Assembly (NCBI GenBank): GCA_029937205.1
Contig: JAPYQV010000012.1
Location: 1-16,736, forward strand
Direction: 5' to 3'
Length of the DNA: 16,736 nucleotides
From: Alphaproteobacteria bacterium
GTDB taxonomy: Bacteria; Pseudomonadota; Alphaproteobacteria; UBA828
The notes beneath the pieces were generated by a model, which ran no database searches, was not told where the DNA came from, and saw only the letters and a program-made list of their open reading frames with translations. Every line of letters starts with the position of its first letter. Positions within the stretch are counted from its first letter, which is position 1. The translations under genes and the position numbers were made by a program. This document shows, piece after piece, positions 7,208 through 15,427 of the stretch.

Positions 7208-8239
7208 GTGAAATTCGGTCTTCTGTTTGCCTACCAAAATCCGCCGGATAGCGGCATTCCCTGGCAGGAGCCCTATGCCGACATGCTGAAATGCCTGCCC
7301 CGCGCCGAAGCGCTGGGATATTCCTCGGCGTTCCAGGCATCGCACCACATACAGAAAGATGGCTTCTGCCCCGCGCCGCTGGTCGCCATGGCCGGTGCTG
7401 CCGCTGTGACCGAGCGCATGCGTATCGGCACCAGCGTTCTCCTGGTGCCACTTTATGCGCCCCTGAAATTGGCTGAGGATGTGGCGGTGCTCGACAATCT
7501 CTCGAACGGGCGCTTCGTTTTCGGTGTGGCGCCGGGCTATGTCAGCCAGGAATTTACCGCCCATGATGTGCCGCGCGCCGAGCGCGTCGGCCGTTTCGAG
7601 GAAGCGCTCGATCTGATGACGGCCGCTTGGTCGGGCGAGCCGTTCTCGTTCGACGGAAAGTATTACCGCGCCGAGAATGCCCGCGTGACGCCGCCCACCG
7701 TGCAGCGCCCGCACCCGCCGATCTGGTATGGCGTGTCAGCTGCCGCCTCGCTCCGCCGTGCCGTCAAGCGCCGGGCCATACAGATCATGTCGCCGCGCCA
7801 CGGCATTGCCGAATTGAAGGAGCATTACGCGGCTTACGATACGGCAGCAAAGGAAGCAGGCTGGCAGCCGCCCGAGCGGCCGATCATTCGCCAGGTCTTC
7901 ATCGCCGAAAACATGGCGCGGGCCGAAGAGATGGCCGCGCCGGCGATAGATTATCTATATCGAGAGCTTTACGGCGCCGCTTCAGCCGCCGGTGACCGGG
8001 TGTTGCGCGGCGATGACGGCCAGGTGGTCGCGCAAAGCGACACGGTCGCCTTCGAAGGCTTCAAGCGCCGCTACATCATCGGCGATCCGGAATTCGCCAT
8101 CGCTGAGATCAAGAAATACGAAGCTGAGCTCAACCCCTCGGAAATGATCTGCTGGATGCACATGCCGGGCATTAAGGGCGCCGATGCCGCTCAATCAATG
8201 GAATTTTTCGCCAAGCACGTGATGCCGGAATTTAGCTAA
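7208..8239 (+). CDS. LLM-class (luciferase-like) flavin-dependent monooxygenase
   Basis: The protein has 343 residues with a GTG start at 7208, chosen because GGAG (7197-7200) is 7 nt upstream and KFGLLF is the usual first strand of this TIM-barrel family. Family marks are the N-terminal strand, the helix PRAEALGYSSAF, TERMRIGTSVLLVPLYAP (68-85) and LSNGRFVFGVAPGY (98-111), a signature of bacterial luciferase-like enzymes. Members use reduced FMN (or F420) supplied by a partner reductase to oxygenate or oxidise substrates such as alkanesulfonates, nitrilotriacetate or long-chain aldehydes. No flavin reductase gene is nearby, so the reductant must come from elsewhere or the cofactor is F420. 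It lies downstream of the transaminase terminator and therefore probably has its own promoter in 7125-7195. It is convergent with the minus-strand cyclase gene. Substrate unknown. Confidence 0.88.
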   Translation: MKFGLLFAYQNPPDSGIPWQEPYADMLKCLPRAEALGYSSAFQASHHIQKDGFCPAPLVAMAGAAAVTERMRIGTSVLLVPLYAPLKLAEDVAVLDNLSNGRFVFGVAPGYVSQEFTAHDVPRAERVGRFEEALDLMTAAWSGEPFSFDGKYYRAENARVTPPTVQRPHPPIWYGVSAAASLRRAVKRRAIQIMSPRHGIAELKEHYAAYDTAAKEAGWQPPERPIIRQVFIAENMARAEEMAAPAIDYLYRELYGAASAAGDRVLRGDDGQVVAQSDTVAFEGFKRRYIIGDPEFAIAEIKKYEAELNPSEMICWMHMPGIKGADAAQSMEFFAKHVMPEFS

Positions 8240-8257
8240 TCATTTCTGTAACCGCCG

Positions 8258-10000
8258 TCATGCCGCGGGCAAACCGGCTTCTTTCAGCGCGGCGATAAAC
8301 TGGTTGGTTTGTGCTTCGGCGAACGGGGCGGTACGGCGGACGAAGGCGAGGGAGAAATCTGGCTTAATGCCGAGTATTTCGTCGCGGATGGCGGCGGCCC
8401 CCGCTTGGCGGCCCGATTTGCAGAGGGCGGCGCAGTAGGCGGCACGTGTCCATAGGGGTGCGCTCGGAATGCTGGCGGCTTTTTTCGCCCATGTCGCTGC
8501 GGTTTCATAGTCTTTGGAAAAGAAATGGGCAAAGGCGCGACCCATGACGGAGAGCCAAATCATGGGATCCTTTGAACCCAATCGATCAGCCTGGTCGAAT
8601 TGTTCGAAGCATTCGTCATAGCGCGCGCTCATACAAAGCGCACAACCCAATTGCGCATGTGCCATGGCAAAGCTCGGATTCAATTCGATTGAATTGAACA
8701 ATGATTCGACGGCGGCAGCGTGATCTCTGCGGAATATACAGACAGTGCCGACAGACCAATGCGCAAGCGCATCGCTCGGGTCAAGCAAGAGCGCTTTCTG
8801 GGCAGTAGAGTGAGCATTATTCAGTTCCTCCGCCGGATCGGTGCTGAAGCCGCGAATGAAATTGCTGGCATGGGCGTATGAGAGCGAGGCAAAGGGGGCG
8901 GCAAAGTTCGCGTCCATTTCGCCGGCGCGTTTGAACAATTGTATGGCCTCGGAGATATCCGCCTTGCCGAAGCGGTAAAGATGCCACAAGCCACGCTGAT
9001 AGGACTCCCATGCGGCAAGGTTTTCGGTTGGCGTGTGGCGTGCCCGTTCGCGCTCGGCGCGACCCAATTCGGGCTCAATGGCGCCAACCACGGTGAGCGT
9101 GATTTTGTCCTGTAAGTCGAAGATATCATCGAGCTTGCGGTCATAGCGCTCGGCCCAAATATGATTGCCGCTTTCGCCGTCAATTAACTGAGCGGTAATG
9201 CGCACGCGCTTGCCGGATTTCCGCACGCTGCCTTCCAGTACGTAGCGCACGCCGAGATCCTTGGCGACGGCACGCACATCTGGTGATTGGCCTTTATAAG
9301 CAAAGGAGGAATTGCGCGCGGTGACGAAAAAGCCGCGCAGGCGAGAGAGCGCGGTGATGATATCCTCAGCCATGCCGTCGGAAAAATATTCTTGCTTCAC
9401 GTCGCCCGAGAGATTGTCAAAGGGTAGGGCGGCGATCGAGGGTTTGTCGGCTGTCGTGCCAGGTGCATTGGGCTTGTGCACCTTGGCGTTACCTCCGCCA
9501 GGACAAATAGCAAAAACGCCGATCGGCTCCGCGACGTGCTTAAGTTGTTGTTTTCCCCTGTCCTCAAAATCACATTTCAGGCGATTCTTAACCTGTTCAT
9601 AGACGCTGGCCGACAGGCAAATGCCGCCCGGATCGGCGATGCCTTCCAGCCGCGCCGCGATATTGACGCCCTCGCCGTAAATATCACCCGCTTCCTCGAC
9701 CACATCGCCCAAATTGACACTCATGCGAAAGACAAGATCACCGCCTGCCAAATTCGTCTGCAACGCGAGGGCGCAGTGCATGGCGTCCGTGACAGCGGAA
9801 AATTCAGCGAGGAACCCGTCGCCTGTGAGCTTTACAATGCGGCCGTGGTGGGATGCGATGGCCGGCTCGATAATTTTAGTTCGCGCGAGGCGCCAGGCAT
9901 TTAGTGTGCCATCCTCATCCGCCTCCATCAGGCGGGTATAGCCGACCATGTCGGCGGCAAGAATTGCGCTCAGCCGTCGCTTGTTTTCCGGTTCGCTCAT
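8258..10000 (-). CDS. Class III adenylate/guanylate cyclase with TolB-like and TPR domains (copy 1)
   Basis: The 580-residue protein has three parts: a class III nucleotidyl cyclase domain (about 8-165), a TolB-like domain (about 185-310, from DKPSIAALPFDNLSG to NHIWAERYDRKLDDIF) and C-terminal TPR-like helices (about 330-560). Catalytic residues are complete: metal-binding Asp17 and Asp61 (TGDG), purine-recognising Lys57 and Asp106 (GDIYGEGVN), and transition-state Asn113 and Arg117. Lys/Asp at the base-recognition positions predicts cAMP rather than cGMP. No membrane segment separates the cyclase from the TolB-like part, unlike many relatives, so it is probably cytosolic. The TPR region likely binds a partner or peptide. 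Its start is supported by AGGGAGGG just upstream on the minus strand. It is divergent from, and homologous to, the gene at 10126. Confidence 0.9.
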   Translation of the reverse strand: MSEPENKRRLSAILAADMVGYTRLMEADEDGTLNAWRLARTKIIEPAIASHHGRIVKLTGDGFLAEFSAVTDAMHCALALQTNLAGGDLVFRMSVNLGDVVEEAGDIYGEGVNIAARLEGIADPGGICLSASVYEQVKNRLKCDFEDRGKQQLKHVAEPIGVFAICPGGGNAKVHKPNAPGTTADKPSIAALPFDNLSGDVKQEYFSDGMAEDIITALSRLRGFFVTARNSSFAYKGQSPDVRAVAKDLGVRYVLEGSVRKSGKRVRITAQLIDGESGNHIWAERYDRKLDDIFDLQDKITLTVVGAIEPELGRAERERARHTPTENLAAWESYQRGLWHLYRFGKADISEAIQLFKRAGEMDANFAAPFASLSYAHASNFIRGFSTDPAEELNNAHSTAQKALLLDPSDALAHWSVGTVCIFRRDHAAAVESLFNSIELNPSFAMAHAQLGCALCMSARYDECFEQFDQADRLGSKDPMIWLSVMGRAFAHFFSKDYETAATWAKKAASIPSAPLWTRAAYCAALCKSGRQAGAAAIRDEILGIKPDFSLAFVRRTAPFAEAQTNQFIAALKEAGLPAA

Positions 10001-10125
10001 GACCCTCCCTGCCCGGCAATGGCGTGCACCATCCTAACCGAAGCGCCCACTGAGTAGGCATGCATTTCGCATTATGTGGATTCCGCTGGCCTCCTCTTTT
10101 ACTATCGCATCTGGGAGAATGATTC
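10001..10125. promoter_or_regulatory. Shared intergenic region between two divergent cyclase genes
   Basis: These 125 bp hold the start regions of both cyclase paralogs. Minus-strand AGGGAGGG (complement of 10003-10010) serves copy 1 and GGGAG (10113-10117) serves copy 2 with 8-nt spacing. Both promoters must lie here or run into the opposite gene, so joint regulation is likely. I see no confident -35/-10 pair or CRP-type TGTGA-N6-TCACA palindrome. Confidence 0.6.
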
Positions 10126-11859
10126 ATGGAACGACGCCTGTCCGCCATTATGGCCGCCGATGTGGTTGGCTATACCCGCCTGATGGAGGCAGACGAGGAG
10201 GGGACTCTCACGCAACTCAAAGCCGTGAGGAGCGAAATCGTCGACCCCAAGATCGCCGAGTGCGGCGGGCGCATTGTCAAAACAACCGGTGACGGCATGC
10301 TTGTCGAGTTCACCAGCGCCGTCGAGGCCATCCGTGGCGCGGTTCAAGTGCAGCAAGAGATGGCGGCGCGCGGCGGTGATATTCGCTTTCGTATCGGCGT
10401 CAATATCGGCGACATCATCATCGACAACGACAATATCTTCGGCGATGGGGTCAATCTGGCCGCACGTCTTGAGGCCGCCGCGCCCGAAGGCGGTATCCTG
10501 ATATCCGCCGCCGTACACGACCAAATTGCCGGCAAGGTCGAGGTGTCGTTCAGCGACGGCGGCGAGCAAAGTTTCAAGAATATATCGAAATCCGTCCGGG
10601 TGTGGCGTTGGCAGGTGGGAAATGAGAGTTCCCCGGGAACAGAAAAAGCGCCGTTGGCGTTGCCGGACAAACCTTCCATCGCCGTGCTGCCGTTCAACAA
10701 TATGTCGGGCGGTCCGGAGCAAGAAAATTTCTCCGACGGCATCACCGAGGACATCATCACCGCGCTGTCGAAATTTCGCTGGTTTTTCGTCACCGCGCGC
10801 AACTCCACCTTCGCCTATAAGGGCCAGTCGCCGAACATCCCCCAGGTGGCGCGCGAACTTGGCGTGCAATATGTACTGGAGGGTAGTGTGCGCAAGGCCG
10901 GCAAGCGGGTGCGCATCACCGGCCAGTTGATCGATGCGCTCGACGGCAATCACATCTGGGCCGAGCGCTACGACCGCGAGCTTGTCGATATATTTGACCT
11001 GCAAGACGAAATCACCAGCGCCATTACTGGCGCGGTTGCGCCCGAGCTGGCCGAGACAGTACGTAAACGGTCGGTTCAAAAAGCGTCCGAATTCCTCGAC
11101 GCCTGGGATCTCCATAACCGCGCCATGTGGCATCTCTACCGCTTCAACCAGGAGGACGCGGCTTCGGCGATGGAGCTGTTCGAGCGCGCCATCGCGGCGG
11201 CCCCCGGCTTCGCCGCCGCCCATGCCAGCCTCGCCTATCAGCAATTTCTCAATGTCATTTTGGGCTATTCCGACAACCCGGTCGCCTCCCTCGAGGCCGG
11301 ATTAAGAGCGGCGAAACGCGCCGTTGAATTGGATGAAAAAGACTCTCTCGGCCATTGCATGATTGGCCGCATTCTCTGCATGTACGGCCAGCACGACGCA
11401 TCGATCGCGGCAACTGAGCGCGCCCTTGACCTCAACCCCAATTCTTTCATCGTTCGTCTTTCCATGGGCATGGTGCTGGCCTGGGCCGGGCAGAACGAAG
11501 ATGCGGTTGGGCATTTTGACGAGGCGCTGCGCTTGAGCCCCAATGATCCCGCCGGCTGGGCCAGCGAGAATGTCAAGGCGGGGTGCCTGGCCGGGCTGGA
11601 GCGTTACGACGAAGCCTTGGCCACGGCGCAAAAGGCGATTCAATATCCCACGTCGGATTTTTGGCCGCGCGTACAGAAGGCGTTCGTATTGGCCCGGATG
11701 GGGAAGATTGCTGAGGCCGAGGCGGCGCTGGCCGAGGCGCGTGACATGCGCCCCGATCTCAGCGTGGCGCTGCTTGGGCGGATGTTGTCGGGATATTACG
11801 AGGAAGGCAAAAGCGAATATCTCGATGAAATGCGCAAGATCGGCCTGCCGGAAGCGTAA
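10126..11859 (+). CDS. Class III cyclase with TolB-like and TPR domains (copy 2, Asn at the base-recognition position)
   Basis: The 577-residue paralog of the divergent gene has the same architecture: cyclase (about 3-160), TolB-like (about 181-305) and TPR repeats (about 325-545; segments such as EDAVGHFDEALRLSPND are clear). Metal-binding Asp12 and Asp56, Lys52, Asn110 and Arg114 are present, but the second purine-recognising residue is Asn103 (DNDNIFGDGVN) where copy 1 and most relatives have Asp. The enzyme should still bind metal and NTP; its substrate preference or rate may differ. No transmembrane helix is seen. The start has GGGAG 8 nt upstream; an out-of-frame ATG at 10119 can be ignored. 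The MetE-like gene begins only 38 nt downstream, so the cyclase probably heads a transcript that includes catabolic genes. Confidence 0.9.
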   Translation: MERRLSAIMAADVVGYTRLMEADEEGTLTQLKAVRSEIVDPKIAECGGRIVKTTGDGMLVEFTSAVEAIRGAVQVQQEMAARGGDIRFRIGVNIGDIIIDNDNIFGDGVNLAARLEAAAPEGGILISAAVHDQIAGKVEVSFSDGGEQSFKNISKSVRVWRWQVGNESSPGTEKAPLALPDKPSIAVLPFNNMSGGPEQENFSDGITEDIITALSKFRWFFVTARNSTFAYKGQSPNIPQVARELGVQYVLEGSVRKAGKRVRITGQLIDALDGNHIWAERYDRELVDIFDLQDEITSAITGAVAPELAETVRKRSVQKASEFLDAWDLHNRAMWHLYRFNQEDAASAMELFERAIAAAPGFAAAHASLAYQQFLNVILGYSDNPVASLEAGLRAAKRAVELDEKDSLGHCMIGRILCMYGQHDASIAATERALDLNPNSFIVRLSMGMVLAWAGQNEDAVGHFDEALRLSPNDPAGWASENVKAGCLAGLERYDEALATAQKAIQYPTSDFWPRVQKAFVLARMGKIAEAEAALAEARDMRPDLSVALLGRMLSGYYEEGKSEYLDEMRKIGLPEA

Positions 11860-11897
11860 GCCGAACCCAAATACACGCGGCGCGAGGCCGAAATAAA

Positions 11898-13082
11898 ATG
11901 AAACAAAGCGAAGAACGCATACTTACCACCCATACGGGCAGCCTGCCGCGCACGCATGCGTTAACTAAATTGCTCGTCGCGCGCGAGCAGAAGCGGGATT
12001 TCCACGCGGCGGATATGGCGCGCGAGGCGCGTGCGGCGCTTGATATCGTCTTGCAGAAGCAAATCGCCGCCGGCATAGATATCGCCAATGACGGCGAAGT
12101 GCCGCGCATCGGCTTTTCCACCTATGTGACCGAGCGCATTTCCGGCTTCGGTGGCGAATCAGTACGTAAACGTCCGACCGATATGGAAAAGTTTCCGCAA
12201 TTTGCCGATTTTTTTGTGCGCCAGATTGGCGCCACGGATGATCTGGCAAAGGTGTGGAACGCGCCCGAAGCCCAGGAAGAGCTGATTTATGACGATACGC
12301 TAAGCGGCGCGCGCGGTGAATGCGCGCTCTTTGCCGAGGGGCTGGCGACGTGCGGCAGAAATTTCAGCGAGACATTCATGACAGCCGCTTCGCCGGGCAT
12401 TCTTACCACCACCCTGCTGCGCGCCGAGAATAACAAGGCCTATGCCAATGACCGCGAATATGTCCTCGCCGTGGCCAAGGAAATGAAGAAGGAATACGAC
12501 TTTGTCGTGGGCGAGGGGCACATATTGCAGCTTGATGCGCCGGACCTCGCCATGGAGCGCGTCATCATGTTTGGCGACCGGCCGCTCGGCGAATTCCTCG
12601 AGCGGGTGGAGCTGCATATTGAGGCGATGAATATTGCGTTGGCCGATGTGCCAAAGGATCGGGTGCGCCTCCATGTGTGCTGGGGCAATTGGCAGGGTCC
12701 GCATCAGGACGATGTGCCGGTGCGGGATTTGCTGCCGATTCTTTATCAAGCCAATGTCGGAGCGCTCAGCATTCCGCTCGGCAATCCGCGCCATGAGCAT
12801 GAATTCACTGCGTTTCGAGATTTTCCGTTGCCGGACGGCATGATGTTGATCCCGGGCGTTATCGATGTCACCACCAATTATCTCGAGCACCCCGAGGTGG
12901 TGGCCAATCGCATTTGTAATGTTGTCGACGCGGTCGGCGACAGAAGCCGCGTCATCGCCGGCACGGATTGCGGCTTCGGCACTTTCGCCAGCTACGAGTT
13001 CGTCGCCCAGGATGTGGTCTGGGCCAAGCTTGGCGCATTGGCCCATGGCGCCAAGATCGCCAGCGAGAGATTGTGGGGCTGA
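11898..13082 (+). CDS. MetE C-domain-like zinc methyltransferase/thiol-transferase (cobalamin-independent methionine synthase II family)
   Basis: This 394-residue protein corresponds to the catalytic C-terminal half of cobalamin-independent methionine synthase, without the N-terminal half of true MetE (about 750 residues). The zinc ligands of MetE are matched by His259 and Cys261 (HVCWGN), a Glu at 300 or 302 (HEHEF) and Cys358 (GTDCGFGT). THTGSLPR near the N-terminus is a folate/substrate-loop motif conserved in MetE-like proteins. The family activates a thiol on zinc for alkylation: known members include methionine synthases and epoxyalkane:coenzyme M transferase. Lack of the N half and a catabolic neighbourhood argue against a plain methionine synthase. 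Its stop codon lies inside the next gene (10-nt overlap if GTG 13073 is used), suggesting translational coupling with the FAD monooxygenase. Real alkyl donor and thiol acceptor are unknown. Confidence 0.87.
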   Translation: MKQSEERILTTHTGSLPRTHALTKLLVAREQKRDFHAADMAREARAALDIVLQKQIAAGIDIANDGEVPRIGFSTYVTERISGFGGESVRKRPTDMEKFPQFADFFVRQIGATDDLAKVWNAPEAQEELIYDDTLSGARGECALFAEGLATCGRNFSETFMTAASPGILTTTLLRAENNKAYANDREYVLAVAKEMKKEYDFVVGEGHILQLDAPDLAMERVIMFGDRPLGEFLERVELHIEAMNIALADVPKDRVRLHVCWGNWQGPHQDDVPVRDLLPILYQANVGALSIPLGNPRHEHEFTAFRDFPLPDGMMLIPGVIDVTTNYLEHPEVVANRICNVVDAVGDRSRVIAGTDCGFGTFASYEFVAQDVVWAKLGALAHGAKIASERLWG

Positions 13083-14311
13083 CTCCGGCGCTGAAATCCG
13101 GATTGCGCGTCGTCATTATTGGCGGCTCACTGGGCGGTCTGCTGGCGGCCAATATGTTATGGCGCGCCGGCTTCGATGTAACGGTGCATGAACGTATTGG
13201 TGCGGCGCTCGGCGGGCGCGGCGCCGGCATCGCGGCCCATCCTGAAATGTTCGATGCCTTCGCCCGAGCCGGCGTCGATGTGAATGACGCCATCGGCACC
13301 TCGGTCGAGGAACGCATTGTGTTGGCGCAAGATGGCTCGGTAATGGCGCGCCACCATTTGCCGCAGATCATGTGTTCGTGGAGCAGCCTCTTGCGGCTGT
13401 TGCTCGCGGCTTTTCCCAAAGAGCGATATTTCTCCGGCACGGCGTTTTCCCGCGCCGAGCAGTCCGGGGCAGGGGTAAGTGCTGTGTTTGAGGACGGGGC
13501 AAAGATCGATGCCGATCTACTGATTGGCACCGATGGCATCCACTCAACCGTGCGCGGCCAGTATTGGCCGGCCGCCAAGCCTGCTTATGCCGGCTATATC
13601 GCCTGGCGCGGCATGGTGGATGAGGCAAATGTTTCACGGGAAACACATGCGAGTTTGTTTTCCAATTACGGTTTTTGCCTGCCGCCCGGGGAACATATGC
13701 TGGGCTATCCCATTGCCGGGGCGGACGGCGATGTAAGGCCCGGCCATCGGCGCTTTAACATCGTCTGGTACCGCACTGCCGCAGAAGAAACCGAGCTCAA
13801 GCGCCTGATGACGGATGAGGCGGGCCGGCATCATCCGCTCGGCATTCCACCGGGGATGATCCAAGCTGACGTGATTGCAGAGCTGCACGCTGCGGCGCGT
13901 GCCAATCTGGCGCCGCAATTCTGCGAAATGGTCGAGTTGGTGGAGACGCCATTTTTTCAAAGCGTTGTCGATTTGGAAGTGCCGGGCATGGTTTCAGGCC
14001 GCGCCGCGCTACTCGGCGATGCGCCTTTTCTCGTACGGCCCCATTGCGGCATGGGTGTGACCAAAGCGGCTGGAGATGCCGTGTTGCTAACGGACTTGTT
14101 GACCGCCTTTCCGGGTGACATCGATCATGCGTTGGCAGTTTACGACATCGAACGCTGCCGCTATGGCCGCTATCTCGCCGCCCATGCGCGCCGCTTGGGC
14201 TCGCAAATGAAGCAAGAGTACGTCTCAGAAGAAGAGCGCCAGGAGGCGGCGCATTACCGCAAGCCGGAAACTTGCCTGCGCGAAATCTCGCTGCCGCCCC
14301 ATCCGCCTTGA
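13073..14311 (+). CDS. FAD-dependent monooxygenase of the aromatic-ring hydroxylase class (2,6-dihydroxypyridine/urate hydroxylase-like)
   Basis: Protein of about 412 residues from GTG 13073. No ATG fits: the open frame reaches back to ATG 12968 inside the MetE-like gene, but those residues are a shadow of that gene, and TTG 13103 is the other option. Motifs of group A flavin monooxygenases are present: Rossmann VVIIGGSLGGLLAAN (13-27), the DG motif IGTDGIHSTVR (151-161) and the GD motif LLGDAPFLVRPHCGMGV near the C-terminus. The region AAHPEMFDAFARAGVDV resembles 2,6-dihydroxypyridine 3-hydroxylase and related enzymes of N-heterocycle breakdown. It would use NAD(P)H, FAD and O2 to hydroxylate an electron-rich ring. 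Overlap with the upstream gene implies coupled translation. Substrate remains a guess. Confidence 0.85.
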   Translation: MGLTPALKSGLRVVIIGGSLGGLLAANMLWRAGFDVTVHERIGAALGGRGAGIAAHPEMFDAFARAGVDVNDAIGTSVEERIVLAQDGSVMARHHLPQIMCSWSSLLRLLLAAFPKERYFSGTAFSRAEQSGAGVSAVFEDGAKIDADLLIGTDGIHSTVRGQYWPAAKPAYAGYIAWRGMVDEANVSRETHASLFSNYGFCLPPGEHMLGYPIAGADGDVRPGHRRFNIVWYRTAAEETELKRLMTDEAGRHHPLGIPPGMIQADVIAELHAAARANLAPQFCEMVELVETPFFQSVVDLEVPGMVSGRAALLGDAPFLVRPHCGMGVTKAAGDAVLLTDLLTAFPGDIDHALAVYDIERCRYGRYLAAHARRLGSQMKQEYVSEEERQEAAHYRKPETCLREISLPPHPP

Positions 14312-14401
14312 GACTTACCGGTCTAGATAACCACTGACGTATTAGGTGTATCGCCTGAAGCGGCGCCCTGTGCTATTTTTGGCCCTGGCAAAGAGTGAGA
14401 C

Positions 14402-15412
14402 ATGATTATGAACGATCAGACGGTTCCGTTAATTGATATCGAGCCCTTTCTCAAGGGGAGCGCGTCGGACAAGGCCGCTGTGGCCAATAAACTCGACCAG
14501 GCATGCCGTGAAATCGGCTTTCTGGTGATTTCCGGGCATTGTGTATCGCCGCAACTGATCGCCGATATGAACGAAATCAGCCAGGAATATTTCGCTCTGC
14601 CCTATTGGGAAAAGATGGCCCACAAAATGCCGCCAGATCGCTATCGTGGCTATACTGGGGCCGGCAGCGAGACCTTGGCGCTCAGTTTGGATGAGGAAAC
14701 CCCGCCGGATCTTAAAGAATCTTTTTCTTGCGGCCCGTTTGGCGTGGCGCATGACGCGTATCATTTTGGCGCTGAAGGGGAGCGTTTCTTTGCGCCCAAT
14801 ATTTGGCCTGAGCGCCCAACGCGGATGCGCCAGATATGGGAGGCCTATTATTCGGAAATGGAGGGCCTGGCAGCCAATCTGATGCGCATCTTCGCGCTCG
14901 CGCTCGATCTGCCCGAGGAATGGTTCCAGGACAAGATCGACAAACAGATCGCAAATTTCAGTGTCATTCATTATCCGGGGCAGAAGGAAGCGCCGCTCAC
15001 CAACCAGTTGCGCGGCGGCGCACACACCGATTATGGCAGCCTTACCATTGTTCAGACCGACACCAATGTCGGCGGGTTGGAAGTGTTGCGTCGCGATGGC
15101 GGTTGGTCGGGCGTGCCATGGATGCCGGGAACGTTCGCCGTCAATATTGGCGACCTCATGGCGGAATGGACCAACGATGTCTGGGTTTCAACCCTGCACC
15201 GGGTCGCCAACCCGCCGCCCGAAAAGGCGCATGAGAGCAAGACCTCTTTGATCCTCTTCCATCAGCCCAATTATGACGCGGTGGTGGAATGTATCCCGAG
15301 CTGCTGCAGTGCCGAGCGCCCGGCCAAATATAGCCGGACCACGTCAGGCGAGCATGTCACCATGAAGGTGATGAAGCACCGCCAGCAAATGATGGACACG
15401 GCGGCCGAGTAG
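14402..15412 (+). CDS. Isopenicillin N synthase-family Fe(II)/2OG-type dioxygenase
   Basis: The 336-residue protein has the DIOX_N region (about 8-115) and the 2OG-Fe(II) oxygenase core (about 180-290). The iron triad is complete: His208 and Asp210 in GGAHTDYGSLT and His266 in STLHRVANPP. The co-substrate motif, normally Arg-x-Ser followed by FFHQPN in bacterial members, is Lys280-Thr-Ser282 in KTSLILFHQPNYDA, so the arginine that binds the 2-oxoglutarate carboxylate is a lysine. The enzyme may still bind 2OG, as lysine does this in some other 2OG oxygenases, or may work without it as IPNS does. ATG 14402 follows a purine-rich GAGTGAGA; ATG 14408 is an alternative. The gap after the FAD monooxygenase is 90 nt, same strand. 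Likely substrates are small amino-acid or ring compounds. Confidence 0.87.
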   Translation: MIMNDQTVPLIDIEPFLKGSASDKAAVANKLDQACREIGFLVISGHCVSPQLIADMNEISQEYFALPYWEKMAHKMPPDRYRGYTGAGSETLALSLDEETPPDLKESFSCGPFGVAHDAYHFGAEGERFFAPNIWPERPTRMRQIWEAYYSEMEGLAANLMRIFALALDLPEEWFQDKIDKQIANFSVIHYPGQKEAPLTNQLRGGAHTDYGSLTIVQTDTNVGGLEVLRRDGGWSGVPWMPGTFAVNIGDLMAEWTNDVWVSTLHRVANPPPEKAHESKTSLILFHQPNYDAVVECIPSCCSAERPAKYSRTTSGEHVTMKVMKHRQQMMDTAAE

Positions 15413-15427
15413 GGCGGATACTTAGAT

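Noticed and set aside
6575..7714. 379-codon minus-strand open frame opposite the transaminase and LLM genes
   Set aside because: It is antisense to two clearly recognised genes, spans a terminator, and its translation shows no family motif; it is a GC-codon shadow.
10102..11244. 380-codon minus-strand open frame opposite the copy-2 cyclase
   Set aside because: Antisense shadow of a gene with complete catalytic motifs and no recognisable domain of its own.
12968..13072. N-terminal extension of the FAD monooxygenase from ATG 12968
   Set aside because: These codons lie wholly inside the MetE-like gene, encode an Arg-rich stretch unlike any family member, and precede the normal Rossmann start.
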